From Latrodectus hesperus (lineage: Eukaryota > Arthropoda > Arachnida > Araneae > Theridiidae): a stretch of 64,000 nucleotides of DNA. The notes beneath the pieces are model-generated. The model had not been told where the DNA came from. It saw only the letters and a list, made by a program, of their open reading frames with translations, and searched no databases. Below are positions 49,965 to 60,839 of the stretch, one piece after another. A program made the position numbers and the translations under genes. Location of the stretch: positions 75,177,164 through 75,241,163 of the forward strand of contig CM075850.1 of NCBI GenBank assembly GCA_037975125.1, written 5' to 3'. Each line of letters opens with the position of its first letter. Positions within the stretch are counted from its first letter, which is position 1.

Positions 49965-51562
49965 GTAAGTAAAATATTTTTTAATTTTTCTTGATTAATG
50001 AATGTCTCATCTTATAAAATTCTTTCCTTATAAAATCCTCTAAACCTGTTAAAAATTAAGAATTTTAACCCTTATTTTTAGCATTTGAATGTTTTTATAG
50101 TTAATTTCAATCTAAATTTTTAAATCAATAAATTAATATTTACTGTAATCAGAAGAAATGTAATAGAAACTTTGTTTCCAAAAATATTGATTTTTTCCAC
50201 GTTCTCCTGTGGCATGATTGCTTTAGAAAAAGCTGCACACTTTTTCTTATACTATAATCATCTTATATAATTATCATTATAATATAATACAAATTTGTAA
50301 ATTTAAAGTGATTAAAACTAATTTATTAACTTAATCTAGTTTGTTGTGACAAAATTCACTGAATGAAAGATTAAAATATGGAAGTACAATTGAATGTTTT
50401 GATGTTTTATTATTTCCAAAATTTTTAATTTACATGGATCCTTAGCTACAATGAATAGCATGTCTAATAAATAAGTTTGTCATATTTGTGATAATGACTG
50501 TGTGGGTGAGCAAAATTATTTATTGTTAGTATCACTGATTTCATGAAAATTATGGAATTTGATATCTAATTAAACTATAAGAGTAGGCTGAAAAATTTAT
50601 TGCCTAACTAGAAAAAAAATTGCTTAATACTTTATGTACTAACATGGTCTTCGTCCTTAAACAGTGCACTTTATCCAGCTTTGCGACAATGTTTGTATTC
50701 TCTCTTTAAGAACATTAATTTCTGAGTTGATTTTTGTATCAGAATAGAATTTCTTAGAAAAAAATAAGAATACCCTAAATTGTTTTATATATTGTTGAAG
50801 TAACTATAATCTGAGGGGAATAGGAGAATATAAGGTGCATAAAAAAGAATTTTAGACTTCAGTTTATGTAATTTTACCATTACAATAATATGTAATAGCA
50901 ATATGGGGAGATTGTGATACTGAAAGAACATTTTCTTGGCCATACCTGGTCCTTTAGTTTTTTGGAATACAATTTATACAAAAAATTAACACAATATTCA
51001 TTATTGATGTTTTGTCTTTTTCTAGAGGATTTAATTATAAAATTACCTTAGTATCCCAAAAAGTATTATAACTTTTTCAGCTGATGGTTCACTTTTTGCT
51101 TTTTTGGTGCTAATTTATTCTTTGCTGTCCACTGTTTCCATTACTGCTTGGTTTCTGGTGTATAGTGATGAATCCGTATCTATTTCATAATTATGAAATA
51201 TTGGGGAAAAAATATTGTGACAAACATTATTTTAATATCTTCACATGTTGGAGTTTTTTATTCAAAGTCAGCAAACATAGCACCAATCTTGTTCACACTT
51301 TTTTCCTCATTCATAATGCTCAACAGATGAAGATTTTAAGCATGATTATTTGTATGATCATGCTTAAAATCTTCACCTGTTATATGTATATACGTACCTA
51401 TGATTTAACAGCTGTAATTATATAATTACTAGTGTAGCATCTAGTTGTTTTGATATGTGTTAGTAATGAGCCTCTTATAGAAAATATTTTTCCACAGTTA
51501 CTCATTTTTATGCACACTTGGTTAAAAGAAGAAAATTTTAAAATTTCATAAAATAAAAATAA
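49965..51562. other. AT-rich, probably intron, with one long hairpin
   Basis: Apart from the hairpin at 51323-51380 no repeat or gene is recognised. The 86-codon frame at 51165-51425 spans that hairpin and has no recognisable domain. Confidence 0.5.
51323..51380. repeat. Near-perfect hairpin, 24-bp arms
   Basis: The left arm (51323-51346, starting ACAGATGAAGATTTTAAGC) and right arm (51357-51380, ending AAAATCTTCACCTGT) pair at 23 of 24 positions around a 10-nt loop. The single A:C mismatch becomes a G:U pair if the minus strand is transcribed. It lies between the candidate UTR exon and the coding exon of the kelch gene. Confidence 0.9.
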
Positions 51563-52574
51563 CTGGTAAAAGTTTACAGAACTGTACAGGTTTGACGCAA
51601 TTTTAAATTTTCGCACCAAGCACTCTATAGCTATGTCGTCAACTTAAATTATGTCACTACGCGCAATTTACGTGTCACCCGGCTACCAATACCGATCGTG
51701 TTCGAATTTCAACTTAGAAATTGCGTGTTTTTTCGAATTCCAAATATCAAAATTTTGAATATTTCATTATAATTAAGTACTAAAATTCTTATAACTAGAA
51801 ATGAAAATTTTAAAACTCGAATTTTAATATACAGTGCAAATGCGCTCACCTAAAGAAATTCTTCATTGTAACGCTACCTACTACAGTGACAACCAGATAC
51901 GTAAACTAAATTTCTAACATTAACAAATTTCATTTTTTATTTAAACTCTATTTTTAATATACCGAGCAATGGCACCCACCTTAAAAAAAATCAGTGTAGC
52001 GCTACCTAGTACAGTGACAACCAGGCAATAAAGCTAAATTTCATTTTTTATTTAAGCTCAGTTTTTAATATACCTAGCAATGGTGCCCACCTTAAAAAAA
52101 CATCAGTGTAGCGCTACCTAGTACAGTGACAACCGGGGAGTAAAACTAAACTTCTAACTTTAACAAATTACATTTACCGGGCACATTATTAACACCCTGT
52201 ACAGATCTTAAATTGGCCGACCAAATGAAAATTCAAAATAATATAACTTTAAAAAAATTCAAGCAATATAGTTTTCAAAGTTTCGAAACAAAATTTTAAA
52301 AATTATAAACAATATATCTTCCAAAAATTGGAATTCCAATTGCAGGAACATTAACTTAGCATATTCTTTAATTGTAAACAAATAAAATTAATCATTAAGC
52401 GCAAGGGTTGCACACAAAATGAATTTCGCGCATGTCATACGATCACCTTAAGTCTTAAAACGAAAATCTGGTCATGAAAACGCATTCTGAACCGTTAAGC
52501 CAGTTTAGCGAACTTTATCACAGGCTTGGCGTATTTTACCCTCTACAGTTTTCTACTCTTTAGCGAAGTAATCA
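51563..52574 (+). mobile_element. TIR element with internal tandem repeats, copy 2
   Basis: Second copy of the family at 47.3-48.4 kb, same orientation. Start GGTAAAAGTTTACAGAACTG and end ...TTTTACCCTCTACAGTTTTC are imperfect inverted repeats. Three internal units are visible, marked by ACTACAG or AGTACAG at 51880, 52008 and 52120 (periods 128 and 112), against two clear ones in copy 1. Each unit includes CATCAGTGTAGCGCTACCTA or a close variant, in which TAGCGCTA is palindromic. No coding capacity. Confidence 0.72.
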
Positions 52575-54153
52575 AACAATCCTATGAATTATGCCATGTG
52601 TATTAAACTGGCACACTGAAGTGCCTTTGTCAAAGAAACTGGAGACTCATTCTCTAGATCAAACAAAAAGCTTTTCTTCCCACTCTCATCTTAATTAAAT
52701 CTATCAGTTGAAAATTCATAACATTAAAAAAAGTCTTATTTTGTTTATTTTTGAAAATATAATTTGACCTTTAATAAGGGTACTGAAAGTTGATTTTATA
52801 TTCCACGTTGTATTGAGGTATATGTTTTTGATTATTATCATCTATTTTGATATTTGCCCAATTATATTGATTCGTCATTATGCTATATTTTATTTCATAT
52901 TATTAATTACAATTATTCACTCAATTTTTTGTTTGCCTTTATCTTAAATTTTATTTATAAGCACATTTTATTTGTTTTATTTACTATATTTTTATGTATA
53001 ACTTGAAGATTTTTAAAAACATGAGTATTAATATCGACATTCATTTTTCAAAATATGACTCAATATAAATAATAAAGACAAATCATATTTTTTGTAATTT
53101 TTATTACTAAAATTTGTTTTAAGATTTAAATAGAGATTAAATGTTTTTAAGTTATACTGTAATAACTAAAATATTAATAAAAAATAACTAACTAAAATTT
53201 TAAATAATATAAAAATTGCAATTTTTTATCATTACTTTTACATTTCTTAATTTTTTATCTTCATGTATAACATTTCCTGAATAAACACAGGGGAAAATGT
53301 ATGAATTTAATTTGATTATGTACTTCTCCATTCTCTATGGGAGCAAAATTTGAGTGGAATGTTTGCATTTTTTATGTAAATAGATTGAATATTTTTAATG
53401 TTTGTTCTGCAATCATTGGGAAACAGATATTATAGTTTCCTTTTTTAATTATATACTTTAAAGCAGAAAAATAATAAAATAAAAGTATAAAAATTATAGC
53501 AAGCAAGAAGATTAAGATTTGAGCTTGACTCTTTTTGCATAGTACAGATTTGAACTTGACTATTTTTGTATCATTCCAAATTTTAAACTGAATATTTTTA
53601 TGTATTAATAAGTTATTTTATCAGAAAAAGTACTGTGCAATTCATCAAATTTTGAAGAGAATTCCATTGCACCAAACATGCCTTGTCAATCTTGAAAGTT
53701 ATTTGCTTGCATGATTATTCTTTGTCTTTATAAACAATTACTTAATTTGTTATATTAAAATACTATGTTTAAATTAATATTCTATGAAATTAAATATTAA
53801 ATTTTACTTGAATTTCACTTAAAATTTTGTTGCTTTTTCCAGTAGATAAATTGTTTCCCATTCTAATTAGATCTTTTGTTAAAAAAGTAGCCATTGTGCA
53901 ATCAACAAACCAAACTCAGAAAATAATTCCAAGTTATTTTCTATTAATATTCTAAAATTACATTTTAAGATATTTTCTATTGTAACAAATTTTGATGAAT
54001 TCTTATATAAATTACATGCCTACTTTAAATATTGTAATTAAAGTAAAAAATTTTATTGAAATTTTATGATTAGAAACTTATAACAAAAATTGTTTTCTTT
54101 TAAAGTTTTGTAGAAAATAAATTCTTTATTATAAATATCTTTTTATTTCACAG
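52575..54153. other. AT-rich intron before the kelch coding exon
   Basis: No repeat or coding signal recognised. It ends in a good acceptor, TTTTTATTTCACAG, at 54140-54153. Confidence 0.6.
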
Positions 54154-54176
54154 ATTTCATTAACATCAAGTCAAGA

Positions 54177-55994
54177 ATGCACGAGATAAGAAGGAATCAT
54201 CCAGCTCAAAGCTCCCGAGCTGTACAGTTTGAATCGCCTTCTCACATGGGCACCCTTCTTAGTGGACTTAATACCTTGCGGAGTAAAGGCTTATTGTTAG
54301 ATATAACTCTCATTGCTGGAGGGCAGTCATTTCAAGCACATAGAGTAGTATTGGCATCTTGTAGTGATTATTTTCGTGCCATGTTTACTGATGCCATGAA
54401 AGAAAGTCAACAAAGTGAAATTTGTTTGAATGGTGTTACTGCCGATGGAATGCGTTATCTTCTAGAATATGCTTATACATCAAAACTTGCTTTGAGTTTA
54501 GCAAATATTCAGGATGTCTTATCAGCTGCCAATCATGTACAGTTAATTGCTGTTGTTGAAGCTTGCTCTTCTTACTTAAAAGAGCAGCTTGATTTAGACA
54601 ATTGTGTAGATGTTGCAACCATTGCAGAAATGTACTCATTACAACAACTATTGAAAGAAGTATATCTTTTCATTTGTGGAAATCTGCAGAAGTTCTCAGA
54701 AAAATCTGAATTTTTGAGATTGTCACCTTTCCAGTTGGAACATATTTTAAAATGTGATTTTCCTGTTGACTGCTCAGAAAGGAAAGTTTTGAGCATTGTT
54801 CTTAAATGGATTGAGCATCAACCTCATGAGCGATTAAAATACATACATCAGCTTTTGAGATATATTCATTTTGGTGAAATATCAATTGTGGACATTACTG
54901 CTTTTTTCGAGTCTCCTATCTTAAAGTGCCTTTGTTTAAATAACAGTCTTTGGAGTCGCTTATGGCATGTACCAGGGCATTCCTTGTGGCAAGAACAGCC
55001 ACTGTCTCTTATAAATTCTCGTGGAATGGAATTAGCAATACTTAAAGTTGGAGGTTTCGGTATCAGTGGTGTGACAAATGACATTGCGTATTACCTTTCC
55101 AGTGTTGGTAAATGGCGATATTTAACATCCATACCTCATGTGGAACAGTGCAATTTTGGAACTGCCGTTTTAAACAACGAATTATACATTGTTGGTGGTT
55201 GCTTCAATCAAAGTTTGCAAGAAAATGTTCATCCTTTTGGATTTAGGTATAATCCATTGACAAACTCATGGTCAACCATGGCCCCTATGCAACGAGAAAG
55301 GTGTCGTTTCTCTTTAGGTGTAGTTAATAATAATCTTATTGCTGTTGGTGGGGTTGGAGAATCTGGGGATTTTGATGTTTTAGATGATACTGCACCTTGT
55401 GAAAAATATGACCCATTGGCAGATCAATGGACACCAATATCTCCTTTGCCAGGATCAAGAGCTCAGCATGCAGGAATATCATGGCGAAATTTTTTTTATG
55501 TATCTGGAGGGCTAGATCAAGATTTAGTTCTTAATTCACTATGGAGATTAAATACAGACACAGACCATTGGGAAATTCGAGCACCAATGATTACCCCACG
55601 AGCAGATCACTCAATGGTTTGCTGTGGTGATAAAATATATGTTTGTGGTGGCTGGTATGAAGATGAAACTACTGGCAGCAGAGTGCTAGTTGACACAATA
55701 GATTGTTACAACATTCCCAGAGATTCGTGGAGCGTAATAACGAGAGTTCCTACTCCCCGTTATCATGCAGGTATTGTTGTGATAGGTAAATGGCTCTACA
55801 TTGTCGGAGGTTTCCACAGTGCAACAACGTTTGACAGAGCTAGTGGAATTGTCGAATGTTATAACATGGAAACTGGTATTTGGACTGTTGGAGATAATTA
55901 TCCACAAGATATTTGGGAGCATGCATGTTGTACCCTTTATGTGCCTCGATGCAGAGATGATCTGGAAGTCATACCAGATAAAAATTTGCTCTGA
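54177..55994 (+). CDS. Kelch-like BTB-BACK-Kelch protein (KLHL9/13/26-like)
   Basis: An uninterrupted 605-residue ORF, full length for the family. Residues ~30-137 form a BTB domain (LLDITLIAGGQSFQAHRVVL, then ASCSDYFRAMFT), which dimerises and binds cullin-3. Residues ~138-245 form the BACK domain (LDLDNCVDVATIAEMYSLQQ at its start). Residues ~285-590 hold six Kelch repeats with Gly-Gly pairs at 292-293, 340-341, 391-392, 444-445, 491-492 and 544-545, each followed by Tyr/Trp landmarks such as YNPLTNSW, YDPLADQWTP and YNMETGIW, forming a beta-propeller that captures substrates. The known family role is substrate adaptor of a CRL3 ubiquitin ligase, usually cytosolic; the substrate cannot be read from sequence. 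Start: first in-frame ATG, 23 bases after an acceptor at 54153, in context AAGAATGC. The coding part is intronless. From memory it looks nearest to the KLHL9/13/26/36 group, but orthology needs a tree. Confidence 0.96.
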   Translation: MHEIRRNHPAQSSRAVQFESPSHMGTLLSGLNTLRSKGLLLDITLIAGGQSFQAHRVVLASCSDYFRAMFTDAMKESQQSEICLNGVTADGMRYLLEYAYTSKLALSLANIQDVLSAANHVQLIAVVEACSSYLKEQLDLDNCVDVATIAEMYSLQQLLKEVYLFICGNLQKFSEKSEFLRLSPFQLEHILKCDFPVDCSERKVLSIVLKWIEHQPHERLKYIHQLLRYIHFGEISIVDITAFFESPILKCLCLNNSLWSRLWHVPGHSLWQEQPLSLINSRGMELAILKVGGFGISGVTNDIAYYLSSVGKWRYLTSIPHVEQCNFGTAVLNNELYIVGGCFNQSLQENVHPFGFRYNPLTNSWSTMAPMQRERCRFSLGVVNNNLIAVGGVGESGDFDVLDDTAPCEKYDPLADQWTPISPLPGSRAQHAGISWRNFFYVSGGLDQDLVLNSLWRLNTDTDHWEIRAPMITPRADHSMVCCGDKIYVCGGWYEDETTGSRVLVDTIDCYNIPRDSWSVITRVPTPRYHAGIVVIGKWLYIVGGFHSATTFDRASGIVECYNMETGIWTVGDNYPQDIWEHACCTLYVPRCRDDLEVIPDKNLL

Positions 55995-56410
55995 AGCTAC
56001 TTCTGTGAAAATGCTTTATGTTGTAAACATTTAAATAATAATATAGATTTTCTTTTTAGGTGTGACAAAAATTTTACTTGCATATATTCATATAAAGAAC
56101 TTAAATCTGTATATATTTTCTTTTTTATTTCTAATTTCTACTACATCAAGCAAAGTTAAAATATTTAATTTTAAAGTTCTATATTACCATTAATGATCTG
56201 AATGATTATTTTTAATATATAAATCAATTAAAATCTTAAATGATCTGTAAGTTAATTTTTATAAATGAAAGATATTTTAATTTTTATCTTTCGGTAGTAT
56301 TTTTAAAAAATAGGTAAGCAAAATTTTGTGTACATGAATATTATTTTAAAGATATTCATGTAAACAAACCTGAATGTATAGTAGTAATTTTATTTTAGAA
56401 AGAGTTTTTA

Positions 56411-56416
56411 AATAAA
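56411..56416 (+). terminator. Candidate poly(A) signal (proximal)
   Basis: AATAAA about 420 bases after the kelch stop codon. In such AT-rich DNA the hexamer is expected by chance, so this is only a candidate. Confidence 0.3.
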
Positions 56417-57292
56417 GAGTCAAATAATAAAACATAATTTAAAATTGCAATTTAAAATAGTCTCATTACTATGAAATGATTTGATTATAAAACTAATATT
56501 TAATTAAAATGTAATGGAGATATGCTCAAAATTATGTTTTTATTGATGAATATTTTTATATTTTTTCAATCAGTATTTTTAACTAGCATAACAGATTTTA
56601 ATGATTAAAAATAATCATTAAAATAATATTTAAGTTACTATATTTTACTTTATATAAGTACTACATGCTCTTGCTAGTCTACTCCATTTTTTAAAATTAT
56701 GCTAAATAATGTGATTGGTTTCTTTGATAATTTAGTATATTTAAATTTATGGTTATTATGTTAGAAAGCAAATTATATGTATAGTAATTTTTAGAAAATA
56801 ATGTTTTTTAACATAATTTAATACACTTCAGAACATTTTTTTATTCTGAATAAATTCAAGCATTTTAATAATTTTGCTTAATAGTGTAAATCAGATCTTT
56901 TAATTCACAAACTACATACATTAACTGATTATAAATGTAAAAATTATATTTCAACCAATTAGTGATTTAATTGTTTGTCCTTTAATTTTTAAATTTTAAT
57001 TGCATTTTAACATATTACAAATTATTTTTTGTTATATATTCCTCACTAATTTTTTAAGTACTGTAATTCATTTTCTTATAATTATTATCTGTATTTAAAA
57101 ATAAGTAATCTATATAAATTTTAGAATGTCTATTATGTTTTTATATTTTCTTTCATTTTTTATCCAGATTAAAAATTAAATTAATAAGAAATTAAAAATT
57201 TAGATATTATAGCTTTGCTTGTGTGTCTTTGTTATGTATATAAGATATATATTGTATATAATATGTGATTTTAATGCTGGCTTGAATGCACA

Positions 57293-57298
57293 AATAAA
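57293..57298 (+). terminator. Candidate poly(A) signal (distal)
   Basis: AATAAA ~1.3 kb after the stop, within a cluster of three Pumilio-type octamers, which is where a regulated 3' UTR would end. Still consistent with chance. Confidence 0.3.
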
Positions 57299-57330
57299 TT
57301 GCTGTATTAAACTTGTAAATAATTTATACA

Positions 57331-60300
57331 CAAAAACTTATTTTTTATTGGAAAATGCCATAAATTGATCTGTGTGTCAGACAGTTTGTTAGTCATGATT
57401 ATTTTGATTTGTGATATACATTGAAAATAACTTTGTTGTTAGTAAATTAGTAGAAATTTTGCTGGCTTGTCAATTGGTGCTAAATCTTTTATATTAATTG
57501 CTAATATATAGAATTTATGATATAAACAGCATAAAAATACCTCTTATTCAAGGGAATTCAGATGTTTATTCTGGAGGTTAATATTTTAAACAGTGCCTTT
57601 AAAATGTAGTTTCCACTTAAAAAAAACATGTTGTTTCATATAACATCTAAAGCATTATTTGCTTATTTGTGAAATACCTGTATTAATTAAACTAGATTTT
57701 ATTTTACGAAACAAATATTTTGTGTTTATATTATGTATTTTAAATTAATGGATATAGGAATTCTGTTTAAAACTAATTGAAGTCTTGCTAATGTAGATCA
57801 GATTGTTAAAAATCCTAATTAAATAAATTTGGCTTGAAAATGTTTATAGAAACCAATTTTAAGATAGGTAAATTCAGTTTTCATGAATTTCTCTTTTTAT
57901 CATAATAATTTCTTCTTTAGTCTCAATGTTACAACACAGACAATTTTTAATTTAAAATTCAATTTGAGATAACAGGAAAAATAATTGATTTTATTATACT
58001 GATGTAACATTTTAGGTTCATCCAAATGTACAAGGCTTTATTTCATCTTAATTTTTCTAATCTTTTAAAAAATGTTCAAAATCTCAAGCCAAAATTCCAA
58101 TTTTTTTATCAAAAATATTTACTTATTGGTGTAAACATTATTTATAAATTGTACTAATTTTGAATACTAAGATTTGAAATTTATGTTTAATAATATATAA
58201 AAAAATTCAAACAAGCAACTGTTTCTAAATATTTTTTGAGGTTAATTATTTATAAATTGATAATTATGCACAAACAGATTTGAAGTTTTTATTTCATTAT
58301 AAGATTTGAATAATACCTAATATTTTTTAAATTTTATTTCATTAGTAATTTATGAATGTATTTATAATTTCTACTTTGTATTCTAAAATGTATAAATTTG
58401 GTTGAAAATCAAATGATTCATGTTTTGAGCATGAAAGCAGAAATTCATATTTTGTAATATATTCTTAACTTCTATCTTTAGATGGGATATTTTTGATAAC
58501 ATGTACCCATCAATTAATTTTTATTTGTTCTATAATTTTAGTTTCAAAGTGGTTTAATATTGAATTTTGTCTATTTAGACTTGCGTATTCTTCAAATATT
58601 TATTATTCTTGTGATTAAAGTCTAATATAATTGATGTAAAGTCTGTGATATACCCATTTAGCAATACTCATGATGTATTACACATTTTCATAGAATTTTG
58701 ACTGATTACCTCTCAAATGTATCATAATATTTCTCTTGGTTGTTCAGGAGAAAATAGCTATGCAATTTTTCTAATTAACTATTCTTGCTACTATACTTAG
58801 AACTTTAAATTAATTTATATATTTGATGTTTTTAACTTATAGTATAGTTAATTTTGTTAAAAATACATTGTTAAACTATTATACAATCAATTACTTTTTC
58901 ATAAACTATCAAATTAATATAATTTGAACATGATCTTAAGGAATTGGTGTTTGAAACTGCCATTGTCTCATTAAGTTCAACTTCCTTTCAAGTTCATTGG
59001 CTAATTTAATGCATATCATGGGCAAAATTCAGTCCTTAGATTATCATGAAAGGCAATATTAAGTATTTTTTGTACAGGAGATAAATAAAACATAATATAT
59101 ATAAAATTTTATTTGTTTGTTGTTTGTGAACTAATTTCCATTAATAAAAAAATAAATATTGAAATTTTCACTCTTGGTAATATATCTATCTATCTATCTA
59201 TATATATATATATATACAGAAATAAAAATTTTAAGTTGAAAATTTTAAATTAAAATAATTGCATTTATTTCGATAAATGACAATAACATTAATTTTGTAC
59301 ACTCATTAAAAGTATTCAAATAAAATTTTAATAAAATCGAATCATGTTGCGTTAATCATGTTTTATTTTTTCTTAAATTCTATTTTATTATCATTATGAT
59401 ATTGAAATCTCTTTGAAAATAAAAAAAATATATATTGACTTGCCTTATCAGATTTTGCCCATGAGATGTTGTCCAGTTTCCCACTTTTCCACTGCTCTAC
59501 TTTATATTTGAAGAAAATAAAAATTTATCAATACCACCATTAGTGTAAAATCAGTTAAAACTTTACACACATCTTTGTAGGGTTAAAATTACTCTATTTC
59601 AGTGCCATGAAATATTTTTTGTGTATCAAAAGCAACAAAAAGTTTTAACTAAAAAAATCTTTTCTAATAAAGAATGAATTTCTGATTTTTCAGCAATATT
59701 TTCAAATATATATATATATATTTCTAAATTAATATTCAATGAAACATTTTGAAAACAACACAATAATTTTGATATTACATTCATCATTCTACACAAATCT
59801 AAAATTTGATCAAATCTCTGTAATGATGGCTGAAATTTTATTTTATCGATGTCTTTTATTTGTGATGCATTTGTAGATCTTCTAGAGTTATGTATATATT
59901 TATATAAACACACAAATTATATATATGAGAAATATATTCTTCACCAGATGCTTAGAAGACTGGTTTAGGATATTTAGTTTCATTATAAATTATATTATTA
60001 ATTAATCATTAAACTTATTTTTTATCTTTCTACAGTATTTAAATTTTTTTGTTTTTTACTATTTAGTTTCTATGAATATATATCTTAAACATGGTTTTAT
60101 CAACAGGTTCAAATTTAAGTTCCTCATACATATTATGAAAAAAAACTAGTTCATTTATGAATATTGAATTTAATTCAATTTGAATGTAATTAAACTAAAA
60201 ATCATTTATACAAATTTTTAAAATTAAAAATTTAATTTATTCAAAAAATAAAGAAAAATTTCAATCTTATTGAACCAAATATTTATTAACTAAAACATCA

Positions 60301-60757
60301 AAAGCATATATGTTGGCTGATATTTATTAATAAAAATGTTTCTTATTTACTTCAGTTTTTATTTATAATAATTTAAACATGCAAAAATCAAAATGTGGAT
60401 GCTAATTTATAAAAAATAAGAATTATAGTCTCTCTTCGACATGAGTAATGTCTTTCATAGAATGAATTCCAAATAGTCCATTATAATAAGATAATGTAGT
60501 TCTAAAATTAGTAAAATAATGTCTTTATTTTACTAAATGTTTTGTTTCATTTATGGTAATGCTACTTAATAGAGCCTATTAGTTAATGAAAAATACTTGA
60601 AACTTGATTAGTTTTATTTATTATCCAGATTAGATTAAAATAGAAACAGTTAAACTCCAAAATATTTGTTGCATATACACTCAAATCTTTGATATCTATT
60701 AGCAATTAATCTATATATCATAAACTAAATTATATCATCTTAAATAAATGATATCTT
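57331..60757. other. AT-rich downstream stretch
   Basis: No gene recognised. A compound (TATC)n(TA)n microsatellite lies at about 59183-59216 and a short (TA)n run at 59707-59720. A 95-codon minus frame at 59626-59913 is AT-driven and shows no domain. Confidence 0.55.
59183..59216. repeat. (TATC)n(TA)n compound microsatellite
   Basis: Four TATC units followed by TA dinucleotides. Confidence 0.95.
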
Positions 60758-60837
60758 CATTCAGAACAATTTCAGTTCGAGACTGTTTAAAAAATTTTCA
60801 TTTTGAAAATTGTCTTGATTTGAAACTGTTCTGAATG
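60758..60837 (+). ncRNA. Pre-miRNA-like hairpin (candidate)
   Basis: The left arm 60758-60783 (CATTCAGAACAATTTCAGTT + CGAGAC) and right arm 60812-60837 (GTCTTGATTTGAAACTGTTC + TGAATG) pair at 24 of 26 positions on the plus strand. This includes two G:U pairs and leaves only an A:C and a U:U mismatch. Inside, AATTTTCA/TGAAAATT adds an 8-bp stem with a 3-nt loop and a 9-nt bulge. The ~80-nt length, ~26-bp stem with two mismatches, and plus-strand wobble pairs fit a microRNA precursor. I do not recognise either arm as a known microRNA, and a single decayed inverted repeat is the alternative. Confidence 0.4.
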
Positions 60838-60839
60838 CA

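Larger units (their letters stand above)
55995..57330 (+). other. Probable 3' UTR of the kelch gene
   Basis: AT-rich sequence after the TGA, with no second gene. AATAAA poly(A) signals occur at 56411-56416 and 57293-57298. Around the second is a cluster of Pumilio-type sites (TGTATATA at 57235 and 57253, TGTAAATA at 57314). The extent depends on which signal is used. Confidence 0.4.

Noticed and set aside
50581..50760. Possible mariner-like relic (TAGGCTGAAAAATTTATTGC and a GC-richer stretch after it)
   Set aside because: The terminus-like motif has no partner and the translation does not match transposase motifs convincingly.
54436..55922. Several 67-78-codon minus-strand frames
   Set aside because: Antisense shadows of the kelch coding sequence.
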